From NCBI GenBank assembly GCA_963402885.1, contig OY727094.1, forward strand, positions 21,392,501 to 21,456,500: a DNA stretch of 64,000 bases. Direction: 5' to 3'. The notes under the pieces were generated by a model. That model searched no databases. It was given only the letters and a program-made list of their open reading frames with translations, and had not been told where the DNA came from. The position numbers were made by a program, and so were the translations under genes. Source of the stretch: Antedon bifida (lineage: Eukaryota; Echinodermata; Crinoidea; Comatulida; Antedonidae). Below are positions 1-12,414 of the stretch, in pieces (position 1 is the first letter of the stretch; each line of letters opens with the position of its first letter).

Positions 1-1762
1 TGAGTGTTAAGACTGATGTTGGGCTCATAAGAAGAAAAGGAATTACAAAAAACCAGCGCCTAATGTGGGTTCTGTCAATTCCAGCATGGGCAAGCACTAA
101 TGAAACTATATGCAAAAGTTGAGTGGACATGCCAAGATCTGAACAACTAGAAGCAGGGAAAAGCATTTGTATCATCTCAAGGTGGTTGGGATAATTAGAC
201 GCTCTAGGCTATAGAATTCTGCATGGGAACATATGCTTACATCTGTATCATGTGGACCCTCAAACATTGCTACAAACTTCTACAGGTGGTTATCACAGTC
301 TTCATGTCTTTTTTCAGAAAATATGCAATAGAAAGAAGTATATGCAGCCATGAGAAACCGGTTGGCATATTGTAGATAGTAAATCTAACCAATCAGACTG
401 ATAAATCTCCAGCACTATCTTAACTACTGAATGTTATCTACTGTGACTGCAACACTCAGTGTGCAAATGAATAGGTGTACATATTGACACCATGGTCTCT
501 TCTGCAATATGTGTCCACGGAATGCAGAGAAGTTGCAGGAATTCCGAGCCACCAGACTTACAGTGCGTGACTAAATTATTGGCGCTAAACATTTAAGCAA
601 GATAATTTTAAAGAACAAAATGAATGTCTTACAGTAAAACAAGGAACAAATCAGATACTATACAGTATGTGACATAATTAGGACATAATGTACAATGATA
701 TTTGACCCACCTTCCATTTCAGTTACAGTTTATTTCTATTTGTTTATTTCTGTTCTAAATATGCTTGTACCACACCTACCAAGAAGTCAGACAATACTTT
801 TCTACTTGAAAAGGTATGAACAAAAATAGTATATATTCATGAAAACCAGCAGATAATAGGATTAACTAAGAATTCAGCGGTCATTTAAAAATATGCTAAT
901 TAGTATGCAAATTACCAGTAATAAATCAAATTGTAACCTTTTCCAAATGAAAGCCCATGGGCCAATACCTCATTCGGAACTTTAAAACATTCAAAAAGGC
1001 CGTTTTTAGGTAAAAATATGTCCAATTATTGAATTTTGGTGGCCATTTTGGATTTATGCAAATTAGACACCTTTCCCCTACAAGGATTTTTTGTGACTTT
1101 TAGTATGGCGTTCTGGGGACCTCAAAGAAATACATTGCGGTGAAAAAAATTCTGTTACAATTCGTTTCAAGTAAAAAGTTAAAATGACTGGACTAATAAT
1201 ATTAGCCGGAAATCTATGAATGCATGAACATCGACGGCCGAGCATTCGCTGCTGCTATTTTTAGAAGACTTTGTTTTTATCGATCTCCTCACTGGCGGTA
1301 TCTCTTCTCTTTCTGTGATCCAATCGGCTACTCTAGACATTCGCTAATGTTAGTTAGTCCTGCACCGGTAAACATACGATACAATAAGAAACATTGTTTG
1401 CGTTCATTACGAACGTCAGGGGGAAGTCCCCAATGAAAAAAATAGGCCTACTCATCAGTAGGACACCTCTATTTGCCCGGAAATGACACTTCATAGCGCT
1501 CTAGCAAACATCAAAATGAACGTAGCCTACTTATCCGCCGGTAAACATACGCAATAAGAACATTTTTTGCGTTCAATCAATACGAACATCATAGCACGCT
1601 AGCAAACAGCAGAAATCGTAGCCTTCTTGATTGGAATGCAAATGTATTATACGATCAAAGCTAGCAAATTAATTACTGGTCATGTCACGTGTCTATTAAA
1701 TGCATTAGGCCTTTATGCATGCCACAGCTCTAGAAAGTACCTGTTATTAATCTATTTTTAGA
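1..1762. other. Non-coding sequence before the first LINE
   Basis: No supported gene. A loose direct repeat is visible: the CCGGTAAACATACG segment with its following AATAAGAA and TTTGCGTTCA words occurs near 1366-1425 and again near 1538-1592. Two octamer-like ATGCAAAT words occur near 909 and 1057, and nothing around them supports a promoter. A 70-codon open stretch at 1224-1436 has no recognisable domain and overlaps the repeat. Confidence 0.5.
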
Positions 1763-4645
1763 TTGGTTTGGTTGATATTTTTAAGCGTCACAGATAAGGT
1801 GAAAAAAAAGGAGATTATTTCATGCAATAACATTATTATTATTTATTATTATCCACTGAGGACAAGACATGAGTTAGTTATCCACACGACAAACATCTAC
1901 ACTTTTGGACATGATGATGTTATATCTTTAAATGAAACTCGCCTTGATTATACTATTAGTAATAATGATGTACGTATAAATGGCTATGATCTCTATCGTC
2001 AAGATCGTAACAGGGAAGGTGGAGGAGTTGCTGTGTACTTAAATCGCAACGGGAAGACTACTCATAAGTTAAGACCAGATCTTATGAATGAGCATTTGGA
2101 AATGTCTATTATTGAAATTAAACAACTAAATTCAAAACCATTCCTCCTTTTATCATGGTATAGACCCCCAAATTCTGATATGCAGATCTTTGAGAGAATA
2201 GAAAAAGTACTAGAGAATGTTGAAAGTACAAATTTAGAATATATGATAATTGGGGATGTAAATTGTGACACTCATTCTAAAAACCTATCTTGTTATACTA
2301 AAAAATTAATTGATATTGCTAAAAATTTTCATCTAACTCAATTAATAACTGAGCCAACGAGAATCACAGAAAATAGTAGTACTTTAATAGACCATATTTA
2401 CACAACAGTTCCTAATAGTATCTCCAAATCAGGTGTTTTACATACAGGTATCGGTGACCATTCTGCTATCTATGTAATTGTTGGTAAACAAGAAAAGTGT
2501 AAAGCTCATAAGCATAAATATAAAACAAGTAGAAACTACAAACATTTTAATGAAAATGAATTTAAAAGGGATATTGAAAAAATAAACTGGCAAGAAATTC
2601 AACATTATAATGATATTGATGACGCTACATATTTTTTCGAATCTAATTTTCTTAAAATTGCTAATGATTGTGCCCCGCTAAAAAAGAAGAGGGTGCAAAA
2701 CAAAACTAGTCCTTGGCTAACAGATGATCTAGTTAGGTCTATGCGTGAGCGTGATGTACTAAAAAAGAAAGCATCTAAAACTAATACACCTGAACTGTGG
2801 GCTCAATACAAACTAGGTAAAAATAAGGTAAATGCTGAAATAAAGAAATGTAAAAAAGAATATTTTTCTAAACAATTAGATACAAAAGATTCAAAGAAAA
2901 TATGGGAAACTTTAAGATATATTGTCCCAGCAAAGAGTATAAACACTGAAATATCAAACTTAAAAACAAATGATAACAAACTAACAGCAGACTCTTCTAA
3001 AATAGCCAACAATTTAAACAAATATTTTTCTAAAATAGGACCTGACCTTGCAAAAAACATCCCACCAGAAATTCCTAGATTACTTATTGTAAATAATACT
3101 AATCAAAGTAGGGACCTACTTAAATTTAGTTTTGTTAATCAGGAATATATTTATAAACAATTAAACTCACTCGATGTTAGTAAAGCGACAGGCTTAGATG
3201 AGCTTCCAGCTAAAATGCTGAAGTTGGTTATTGATCAAATTGTTGGACCTCTCACTTATTTGGTAAATCTCTCACTCTCAACCAGTACTTTTCCAAAAAG
3301 ATGGAAATGTGCCAAAATATGCCCAGTGTTTAAGGGGGGAGATAGGACTGAAGCTAGCAACTACAGACCCATATCAATTTTACCGATTCTTTCTAAAATT
3401 ATCGAGAGGGTTGTATTTGATCAGGTCTATCAATTTATTAACTCAAAAAATATGGTTTATGCTTACCAATCAGGATTTCGTCCTAATTTCTCTACTGTAT
3501 CTTCATTATTAAATATTACAGAAGATTGGATAAATGATATTGATTGTGGGAAGTATATAGGTTTAGTCATGCTTGATCTGAAAAAAGCTTTCGACACGGT
3601 AGACCATACCATACTTATAGACAAGCTTAAATCATTTAACTTAGATGTCTCTATTATAAATTGGTTTAAAGACTATCTTTGTGATCGTACGCACTTAACA
3701 CAAGTAAATGGTGTCCGATCAGATAAATGCTATAGTAATTGTGGAATCCCCCAAGGATCAATTTTGGGACCACTCTTATTTATACTTTATGTAAATGATC
3801 TACCAAAGCATGTAAATAGTGTACAGATTAGTATGTATGCAGATGATACAGCTCTTTACTTTGCATCTTCTGATATAAAGGAAGTACTTGCAAAAATTAA
3901 TGAAGATTTAAAAAAAATCAAATCATGGCTAGCAAGTAACAAGCTTAGTCTAAATGTAAATAAAACTCAGTGTATGTTTATAGGAACACAACAAAGGCTT
4001 GCAAAATTAGCAAACATTGATCTAAATTTAAACATAGACAATGTTCGGCTACAAAGAGTAAAAAGCTGTAAACATCTAGGTGTTGTTATTGATGAATATT
4101 TACTGTGGGATAAACAAATAGATAATGTTAAAAGTAAAGTATTGCCAGGCTTGTACTACTTAAAAAAATCTTCAAATCTCGTCCCAAAACATGTATCTTG
4201 CTTAATGTATAATAGTATTATCTCTCCACAGTTTAACTATTGTAATATTGTGTGGGGCAGATCAAATAAAAAAAATACTAATAAACTACAAATGCTACAA
4301 AACAGAGCAGCCAAAATTATTACAAAAACAAGGAAATACGACTCAAGTACACAAGCCCTGCAAAACTTAAACTGGATAAATCTTAATACTCAACTACATA
4401 ATAATGAAGCCAAAATGTTATATAAAATATTCCATAATCAAGCACCACCATATCTAAACGAACTATTTACACCCAAACTAGACACATACAATACAAGATC
4501 AAAGGATGTATTAAAATTGAATAAACCCAAAACAGAATATAAAAAAAAAAGTTTTTCATATCATGGTGCTAGTTTATGGAATACTCTAAAAAAACCAATG
4601 CAAAATGCCACAAATTTAAATACTTTCAAAAAATTATTGGTGTGA
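1763..4645 (+). CDS. LINE ORF2: partial AP endonuclease plus reverse transcriptase
   Basis: The open frame is 960 codons without a stop. The AP-like endonuclease starts abruptly near residue 50. It keeps the Glu in NETRLD (E58), GDVN with D165 and N167, and a GDH (D232-H233) where SDH is usual. The N-terminal strand with the first catalytic Asn is absent. The reverse transcriptase follows, with YRPISILPILSK, LDLKKAFDTVDH at 604-615, GIPQGSILGPLLF from 661 and the catalytic YADD at 692-695. The C-terminal tail is Lys/Asn-rich. The first 50 residues, including a run from TTATTATT microsatellite, probably are not native. The enzyme core looks intact, but the truncated endonuclease makes this copy unlikely to be autonomous. 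No ORF1 is visible upstream. Confidence 0.85.
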   Translation: MVWLIFLSVTDKVKKKEIISCNNIIIIYYYPLRTRHELVIHTTNIYTFGHDDVISLNETRLDYTISNNDVRINGYDLYRQDRNREGGGVAVYLNRNGKTTHKLRPDLMNEHLEMSIIEIKQLNSKPFLLLSWYRPPNSDMQIFERIEKVLENVESTNLEYMIIGDVNCDTHSKNLSCYTKKLIDIAKNFHLTQLITEPTRITENSSTLIDHIYTTVPNSISKSGVLHTGIGDHSAIYVIVGKQEKCKAHKHKYKTSRNYKHFNENEFKRDIEKINWQEIQHYNDIDDATYFFESNFLKIANDCAPLKKKRVQNKTSPWLTDDLVRSMRERDVLKKKASKTNTPELWAQYKLGKNKVNAEIKKCKKEYFSKQLDTKDSKKIWETLRYIVPAKSINTEISNLKTNDNKLTADSSKIANNLNKYFSKIGPDLAKNIPPEIPRLLIVNNTNQSRDLLKFSFVNQEYIYKQLNSLDVSKATGLDELPAKMLKLVIDQIVGPLTYLVNLSLSTSTFPKRWKCAKICPVFKGGDRTEASNYRPISILPILSKIIERVVFDQVYQFINSKNMVYAYQSGFRPNFSTVSSLLNITEDWINDIDCGKYIGLVMLDLKKAFDTVDHTILIDKLKSFNLDVSIINWFKDYLCDRTHLTQVNGVRSDKCYSNCGIPQGSILGPLLFILYVNDLPKHVNSVQISMYADDTALYFASSDIKEVLAKINEDLKKIKSWLASNKLSLNVNKTQCMFIGTQQRLAKLANIDLNLNIDNVRLQRVKSCKHLGVVIDEYLLWDKQIDNVKSKVLPGLYYLKKSSNLVPKHVSCLMYNSIISPQFNYCNIVWGRSNKKNTNKLQMLQNRAAKIITKTRKYDSSTQALQNLNWINLNTQLHNNEAKMLYKIFHNQAPPYLNELFTPKLDTYNTRSKDVLKLNKPKTEYKKKSFSYHGASLWNTLKKPMQNATNLNTFKKLLV

Positions 4646-4873
4646 TTTATTATTTATTTTGTACTCTTATCACAAATGTAATTAAGGTTTCTGTTCATAT
4701 ATTTTTGTTCTCTAATTTGTTATTTTTAAAATTTGTTATTTTTAAAATTTGTTATTTTTAAATGTGTAATGTACTACTGTTAGTTGATCACGGCCTTGTA
4801 GAAGAACACCTTTATGGTGACACAAGCTTTTCCGTGTTAAAATAAAGTATTTATTATTATTATATTATTATTA
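1763..4873 (+). mobile_element. 5'-truncated non-LTR retrotransposon (CR1/L2/Jockey-like)
   Basis: A LINE copy containing endonuclease and reverse transcriptase. Its 3' end is clear: after the stop codon comes a short UTR, an AATAAA at 4841-4846 and a TTA/ATT trinucleotide tail to about 4873. The 5' end is uncertain because the first part of the endonuclease domain is missing, so 1763 is only where the open frame begins. The 3' flank resumes in the Helitron-like repeat seen over the next 4 kb. I found no convincing target-site duplication. The clade is inferred from the reverse transcriptase motif style and the microsatellite tail. Confidence 0.85.
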
Positions 4874-7800
4874 TGACTTAATCAAAATTAAAATGTTTGT
4901 ACTTTTACAAAAGATAATTGATTGAGCAAACAAATATTAAAATATGGGCAAAATTGAGGTATGGATTTAAAGTGAGACGCGCTCTATAAATCCTATATTT
5001 TATATCCGAGTGGTCATACGATGATGTCAAAACATCCGAGAGCTAAAAATGTTGCATGTATTCATATCTACAATTTATCTGCTTACATATTAAGTTAAAA
5101 AAATTGGGGATAACTGTTGATCCTGAAGATGTAAAATAGATTCAAAATAGGCATAATTTTTACATATTTTGTAACTTTTTAAACAAAAATGCGCACAAAT
5201 TGTCTAATTCAACGTGTTCGTATGGCGTGATGTAAAGTTGAAATGGTCTCAATTTTTCTTTAAATTACTACAGTAGCAAAGACTGGAAAATTATAATTCA
5301 AGAGAAAAAAAGATAATTTTCATACTCCGTGCGCACCGCACGAGTAAAGAAATGTCATGAATCATGTAGAAAGTTGATTTTAAATTAATAAATTTAAAAT
5401 GCGCGTGCGTACGTAACTTCTTGTAAAACACGCCATTTTTAATCCATAGAAAGTTAGCCCTTGATATGAATTAAACAAGTGTCAATAAAAAATAACTTTT
5501 AATTTTCAGTCTATGATCAATCATTGAAAATCGTAATATTGCGCATATGTCAAGTTGCGCAACGCTGATGTCATTAAAAATAGGAGGCACATAACTTTAC
5601 GTCCACGTCCACTTTATGTCCATATGTTGAAAAGTTATGAAATGTTATGTTTACACGTTTTAGAGTTATACGTGACACAAAAATGACGGAAAGAAAGAAG
5701 AACTGATTTGAGCTCATCACTTTTACGAGTTTGGATTATCCGCGCAAACACCACATGCCCATACATTAAAATATCAATGCCGACAATTATTATGCCATTC
5801 TATGACATGAATTAAATATGTTTACAGGACTGAATTTTACCAATTTTGTGTAATAAAGCATAACAGTATTTATGTTATATGGTGTAGCATATATGAAATT
5901 ACGAGACCGATCTTTTAATCCAATTTTTAACATGATAATGTCATCAAAATGTAACATAAATATAGCAATTTTAAGAGATAATTATCTAAATAATTACATT
6001 AATGAAAATGTTTGCAAAATTTTTGACACGAAAAAGCGAGGTGCACGCTATTTTAAATGCGCTGAATGTTTACGAAAGAGATGAAAATCTGACTATTTAA
6101 GTTCAACTGGCCATATGATGACGTCATCAGATAGACAAACTTTTTATGGGAATTCATATCTTTTTATATGATGACGTAATAAAAACTCATGTCAAAGAGA
6201 ATTGATTATTTATTTATTTATTCTTTCTTTTGACTGAGAAAGAACATATTAAAATCTAGGAGAAAATGGGGAACGCATTAGCGCGATGTGCTCTATTAAA
6301 TTGAATTAACTAGTACAAAAGTGAAAAAAAATCCTATTTTAAAAATTCGAGTTGCCATATGGTGACGTCACTACATCCGTTGGGTACAAATTTTACATGA
6401 ATTGATATCTACAACTCATCAGCTTCTATAATACATTTTAAAAAATGGAGTTAACCAGCCACCCTGAGGAGTTATAACTGATTACAAATAGGTCTATTTT
6501 TGCAAAAATTTGCATTAAATTACCTATTTTTAGCAAACGATTTCTAAAGTTTAACATGCACATGCGTCATTATTTTGCAATTAAAGTTTATCAAAATAAA
6601 TTAAATCTACTACAAAAGGTATGAAAAACAAAAATCAATTGCAAAAACCACTTTTGTACGAGCTGTGCGTGTGCAAAACGCAGAAAATTTAGACAATTAT
6701 GAAATGCTCAAAATGGTCGGAAATGTACGCGAAATTGATTAGAAATTAATTTTGCGCATTTTGAAATTTTAAATATGTGTACTTGCGTAATTGTTAGCAT
6801 AGTATTCTATTTTTATCATGTCAAAAGTTTCTCCATATTATGAAATACACTTTCGTAAAGCTTCATTGAAAAATAAATTTTTGTTTAGAATATATAATCA
6901 ACTATAAAATTTCATAAATCGCACGTAACTTACGCTGAGCGACTCTCGCGTCATATAACAAAGTTTCCTGCACATCTACAGTTAGAGGTCAATCTTCTGA
7001 CAAAGTTATAAGATGTTATGTTGTCAAGAATTAGAGATACACTTGACACAAAATTTGGGGAAAGAAAGAAGAACTAGATTTGAACTCGTCACTTTGACGA
7101 GTTAGTTATCCTCACCACAAACGCCATATGCACTTCATACGTTGGAATATTCCACACAGAAAAAGATTATAGCATTATGACCTGAACTAAAGAACATGAT
7201 ATGTTGTTAGTGCTGAATTCTGTCAATTTTGTGTCATATAGTATATACAGTAACAGTATAATCTGTATACATATTACATACAGTGTAGAATAGGTGAAAT
7301 TACGGGACCCGCCATTTATTCCTATTTTTAACATGGCGACGGTATCAAAATGAAACACTAAGATAGCAATGTCGGAAGGAAATTATCTCAGCAACTACAT
7401 ATTATCGTGTAGAAGAAGAAATTTGAATACGTAAAATACAGATGCGCGCTCTTTTAAATGTGATGAACTATGACGCAAAAGATTAAAATTTTTTTTTATT
7501 CAACTGGCCATATGATGACGTCACAACATCCGATTGGCAAAATGTTCACATGAATTCGTATCTACAATCCAATAGCTTCCAGAAAATATTTTAATCATGA
7601 TTATCACTATTTATTCTGACGAGCTATAACAGATTGAAATTTACTGTAAAGATGAAAATAAGTGACCCACGTTATTTACATTTTTTAGACATGATGATGT
7701 CATAAAAATTAAAATATTTTTAACTCATGCGAAAGATAGTTGATTGACCTAGACAATATCAAAATCGGGGTGAAAATGGAAAACAGATAAGTGGAGATGC

Positions 7801-8205
7801 GCTCTATTAAATGTGATGAGCTATGAAGAAAGATACAAAAATCCTATATTTTATAAAAGAAAGTTAGCACATGATATAAATTAAACTTTTGCAAAGTTTC
7901 AATTTGAAATGTTATTTGGTTTTCGACCTATGTTAAATTCGAGAAAATCGTTAAATCGCGCATAAGTCACGTTGCGCAATTGTAAAAGTCATGAAAAGCT
8001 TCGCTTGACGACGTTACGTAAATGTCAATATGTTAAGATAGTTACTTATAAGTGGAGATGCGCTCTATTAAATGTGATGAGCTATGACGAAAGATACAAC
8101 ATTCCTATATTTTACATTCGTGTGGCCATACGATGACGTCACAATATCCGAGAGGTAAAGATTCTGTATGAATTCATATCTAAAACATATCTGCTTACAT
8201 ATTAA

Positions 8206-8793
8206 AGACACCTTCCCTACAATTTGTGACGTTTTGTAAAAATAATACATATATATTACTTTAAAAACATTAAAGGTCATTCCTTGTCTTAAATGTACGT
8301 TTTATGGTAAATTATGATAAAAAGTGAGAAACAATGCACTACCTAAGTAGCTCGCGGTGATTGACCTCTCGTGGACGGTCTAGTTTTGTAGGCCTAGCTG
8401 GTAAACATCGGTAACGTACGAACACCGTACGCTAGCTATATAGTAATACCTAGCCTGACGTTGTATAGTTGCTGCATTAATTGTCTTTCTATTTTTGCCA
8501 GACTTCGTTGATACAAATTGGGGAAAACCCGGTATTTTTGCTGAAAAGTTAGGAGTCTTCCATTTGTTTTGGCCTCACGATCGATCGAAAAGTGAATTAC
8601 AGAAGAAAAACAAAAATATCAATCCGCGCGCAATGCATTTGGGGCCGCATATAATTAGAATCGACTTATTTTTCACATTTTTAACCATTTAAAGACGAAA
8701 AAAGTTATCGCAATAGGACCATATAGTATTATTTTTACATTAACTATAGTTTGTGATCTTAAATTAGATCTAAAAAACGTAGGGAAGGTGTCT
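8206..8793. mobile_element. TTAA-flanked MITE, copy 1 (Kolobok- or piggyBac-like)
   Basis: The element is 588 bp with 15-bp perfect terminal inverted repeats AGACACCTTCCCTAC / GTAGGGAAGGTGTCT. It is flanked by TTAA on both sides (8202-8205 and 8794-8797). The insertion splits a Helitron-like unit: in an uninterrupted relative near 5,090 the sequence runs directly from CATATTAA into the AAAAAATTGGGG block. A second copy lies at 11,765-12,390. TTAA duplications are known for Kolobok and piggyBac; a terminus starting AG fits Kolobok slightly better. No transposase is encoded. Confidence 0.85.
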
Positions 8794-8825
8794 TTAAATA
8801 AAAAATTGGGGGTCACTATAAATAG

Positions 8826-9077
8826 GGGTGGAGTTGGATAGCCGAGTGGTTAGGACACTTGACTGTCATACAAATAGACCCGGGTTCAATTCTCGACAAC
8901 TCCCAGTCCACTCAGCTGTAAATGAGTACTAGTTAAAAATACTAGGCAGAAAAAAGGCGGCATGGTAAGGAACTGGCCACCCTACCACATAATGCCGAGG
9001 CTTAGTACAGTGAGCTCCTAACAGCTCATCCCCTATGTTCAGAATGAACACGGGACTCGCACCTTTCACCTTTCATA
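8826..9077 (+). mobile_element. tRNA-derived SINE
   Basis: The 5' head resembles a tRNA. GGAGTTG and CAACTCC can form a 7-bp acceptor stem, TAGCCGAGTGGTTAGG matches an A box, and GGGTTCAATTC matches a B box. The anticodon arm is degenerate and no CCA-adjacent end follows, so this is not a working tRNA gene. A tRNA-unrelated body of about 170 bp follows, with a CACTCAGCTGTAAATGAGTA segment, and the element ends in a CACCTTTC-type 3' end. Imperfect flanking words TATAAATAGG and TATTAATAGG fit a target-site duplication. It is inserted in a Helitron-like unit. Confidence 0.75.
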
Positions 9078-9255
9078 ATATTAATAGGCTAAAAATATGC
9101 ATAATTTTGATGACATTTTGTAACTTTTGCAACTAAAACGCACGCAAATGGTCTAAATCAACGTGTTAGTATGACGTCATTTTAATTTGAAATGATGTTA
9201 AAAATGACTAGGAAAGGCTGGAAAATAACAATTCAAGAGAGAGAGAGAGTGCAGA

Positions 9256-10436
9256 TAACTAAAAGAAGAAGATGATGATGATGATGAACTTTGACAATCT
9301 CAAGGGCTATCTGTTAACCAAAAATACATGACAAATTTGTGTAAATACTCATTCTCAATAGCATTTTTTTTTGTCTAATTCAGTTATTGCATCAACATGT
9401 TACCCTCTACTTCTTCCGGTCAAAGTTCAATAACATTTTATGCATTTACGCCCTCGATGGATGGATGGATCGATTACCTACTTTACCATATGCCACCCTA
9501 GTTCAACAAACATTTTTGCATCTACGCCCTCTAAAGCGAATAAGTAACTGGCTTTTACGAACGTTTTAACACTTGACCTACTTAATTTATTCAAAATATT
9601 TTGACTTTGGCTAAGGTGATATAAATATTTTTTTTAAACTTGATACCCCCACCATAGCCCTAGCAACCATCCTTCCCCCTCTGATTTGAAATAGCAAAGG
9701 TAACCAACCCCAGTGAAAGATTTAGTTTTATTGATTAAAGCTCATAGAACTGATTGTCAATAGAAATAATGATAGAAATTGTAGGTTAAAACCTCCCTGA
9801 CTTAATTGTAATAATTGTTTTTTTTTTAGGTACAGAATGCAATATGCTGCATTGCAGAAAGAAGAGGATGAACAAATTGATTGTATAGACCAATTTATTC
9901 TGCAAAAATAATATATTTACAATAATAATTTCTGTATTATTCAATTTTAAAATTAATAAACATACAGTACAGTATTTTTCAATTGGATAAGACATCCATT
10001 GCTAATAGTTTTTACATAACTATTGCAAAATATTCTTGTCATAAAACCAGGTATGTGTAAATTTTAAGACTTTTTCAGATCTGCAGAAAATGAAAAAAGA
10101 TTCAAGTCAAGTTAACATTTTTTCTTTCAAAACAAAATAACAATAATAAAAGAACATTTCTTTTAATTTACAAATATTTTATGAAATTAAACAGACTGCC
10201 CAAGTCAAATCTAATGGGACTGGCATAAATATTTTGAGTTATGCAAACTTTGACAGATTTGTAAAAAATGCTAGGCCTACTCACTAGCCTTGTCTAACTT
10301 GCCCAATATATCGTGATCATGGCCCACACTCATGCCGAGCCTTAATTGAGTTTGCTTTAGTAGGCCTATTAGTTTTATTGTGATACAGTAGCTTGTTGTG
10401 AAAATGTGATTTCTTTAAATCGAGCATAAACAACAT
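9256..10436. other. Non-coding, low-complexity patches
   Basis: Only simple repeats are seen: a GAT run near 9270-9290 and GGATGGATGGAT near 9457. Short open stretches lack coding character. Confidence 0.5.
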
Positions 10437-10500
10437 ACCATATTATTTCTAATAAACGCCCCGCCACTAATAAACGCCCCCTCTGAGATTTGTTGTAATG
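10437..10500. repeat. Fragment of the CGAATAAACGCC MITE family
   Basis: Two degenerate AATAAACGCCCC words in tandem match the terminal part of the better-preserved element at 30,903-31,302. Confidence 0.45.
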
Positions 10501-11613
10501 AGTGCTCAATATCCAGTCCATAGCCTTAAATTAGTAAGGGAAAATATTTATTTTAACACAATAATTTACCCACCTGGCGATATTTGTAAAGCGCATTATA
10601 CTCTTACCTTTTATTAATGACCAAACTAGGCTAATTGTAATGTAAGCTAGGCCATACACAGCAGTAGCGGTTCTGCTTTGTTTACTGCCGCATGTTGCGG
10701 AAAAGATTGCTGCTTCCCAGAACACTACTACTGTTTTCGACTACCGTATATATAGCTATGTTGGTAACAAGCTTATTAAATTTCTTTGGTACATTTCTAT
10801 CTAGCGTACCTTCCACATATTTAAATCACCAGCAAAGTTGTTAAAGTGACTTTTAAATAATTAATTATAAGATTACACCACCTGCAAATTAAATTGTACG
10901 ACAATTTTACAGCTCGTGTGTTCGTACGATGAACACGAACACCGTTGCGTGCGTACACAGTAGTACATGAGGTGTAAAAACAAATGTTCCGAAAATGGTA
11001 TATTACAGTAAAGTATTACGATAAACATTGACCATTGCGATAATATCGGATAATTTCTCCAGACTGAAAATGGTCTACACTGAGTTAATTATGCTGTTTG
11101 ATCTGAAATTTACCCCAAGAACTCGAAGATATTTCACTTCATTTCCCAGCACAATGGACACTAAAATGTTGCTGTTCAAATAACTAGCAAATAGGATCAG
11201 GCCTAGAGATAGCTTGCACATTTACAGTGTTTTATTTTGCGTTCAATGTGTACCGTATAGCCTATATACTGGAGACGGACTCAACCAATTGGTAATTTCA
11301 AACATTTACAACAATTAAATGCGGTGGTTAAGTCGATAGTTACACACAGCTGTGTAGCTGCGCCAATCCCCACCCACTCTTTGAATCCGCCCCTGGATCA
11401 GTCCAGAGAGACCATGTGCGAAATAAAATGTTCCGCGTTCACCAATCAAAAAAACGAATCAAAAACCATTCAACCATGAGCTCTGCCGATCACGGGAAAA
11501 CTCAACTTTGATTGGCTTACAATGGCATTATCTATATATAAATTATGGTTAATTCTGACATAGGCGAGCACAATGCAAAAACTTGGGTACAAATCTCCGC
11601 CTTGGATACCTAC
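10501..11613. other. No gene recognised
   Basis: AT-rich sequence with scattered short open stretches and no domain, splice pattern or RNA gene that I can support. Confidence 0.45.
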
Positions 11614-11764
11614 CTTATCTATCTCAGATGTACCGCGAAACGTAGATTTGATAACATTAGTGTTCACATCAGGGATGTCTGCCCATGTTGCAAGCCGTAG
11701 TGTCTTCTTTCTTGGGCCGAAACGGCCCACTCTGTCACGGCAGTTAGTTTCAAAAGATGTTTAA
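11614..11764 (-). CDS. Possible orphan coding exon
   Basis: On the minus strand this segment is open for about 48 codons and ends in a good donor (AAG followed by GTAGGT; the donor GT corresponds to 11,612-11,613). The inferred peptide is basic and includes GRFGPRKKTLRLATWADI. Base composition is less AT-rich than the surroundings. Its 5' side runs directly into the TTAA MITE at 11,765, so any acceptor would lie beyond that insertion. I do not recognise the product, and a chance open frame is possible. Confidence 0.25.
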
Positions 11765-12390
11765 AGACACCTTCCCTACAATTTGTGATGTTTTGTAAAA
11801 ATAATACATATATATTACTTTAAAAACATTAAACCAGGTCATTCCTTGTCTTAAATGTACGTTTTATGGTAAATTATGATAAAAAGTGAGAAACAATGCA
11901 CTACCTAAGTAGCTCGCGGCGACTGACCTCTTGTGGACGGTCTTTAGGCCTAGCCTAGCTAGGCTTAGTTTTGTAGGCCTAGCTGGTAAACATTGGTAAC
12001 GTACGAACATCGTACGCTAGCTATATACCTATCCTGATGTTGTATAGTTGCTGCATTAATTGTCTTTCTATTTTTGACAGACTCAGTTGATACAAATTGG
12101 GGAAAACCCGGTATTTTCGTTGAAAAATTAGGAGTCTTCCATTTGTTTTGGCCTCACAAGCGATCGAAAAGTGGGTGAATTACAGAAGAAAAACAAAAAT
12201 ATCAATCCGCGCGCAATGCATTTTGGGATTTATAGCGGGCCGCTATAATTATTAGAATCGACTTATTTTTCACATTTTTAACCATTTAAAGATGAAAAAA
12301 GTTATCGCAATAGGACCATATAGTATTATTTTTACATTAAATATAGTTGGTGATCTTAAAATAGATCTAAAAAACGTAGGGAAGGTGTCT
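11765..12390. mobile_element. TTAA-flanked MITE, copy 2
   Basis: A 626-bp copy of the element at 8,206-8,793, in the same orientation, with the same AGACACCTTCCCTAC termini and TTAA on both sides (11,761-11,764 and 12,391-12,394). It differs from copy 1 by several small indels, including an extra stretch around the TAGGCCTAGC words near 11,945. Confidence 0.85.
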
Positions 12391-12414
12391 TTAAATTAAA
12401 TAATGTATTAATAC

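Larger units (their letters stand above)
4874..9255 (-). repeat. Diverged Helitron-like repeat units (three, partial or interrupted)
   Basis: This stretch is related to the tandem units at 21.5-44.3 kb, in the same orientation. Unit boundaries fall at about 5,703 and at 7,074. At the latter, CTAG is followed by a hairpin with AACTCGTCA / TGACGAGTT arms, and it is preceded by GAAAGAAAGAAGAA, as in the main array. The first unit is cut by the LINE 3' end. The third is interrupted by a MITE and a SINE and fades out near 9,250. Recurrent landmarks are GGCCATATGATGACGTCAC, ATTCATATCTACAA and a GCGCTCTATTAAATGTGATGA block. Short open stretches here have no domain similarity and I do not call them genes. 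Confidence 0.7.

Noticed and set aside
8495-8692. 65-codon open frame inside the first TTAA MITE
   Set aside because: The second MITE copy has frame-disrupting indels in the same stretch and there is no recognisable domain.
8828-8903. Functional tRNA gene
   Set aside because: The acceptor stem and promoter boxes exist, but the anticodon arm is degenerate and a SINE body follows directly.
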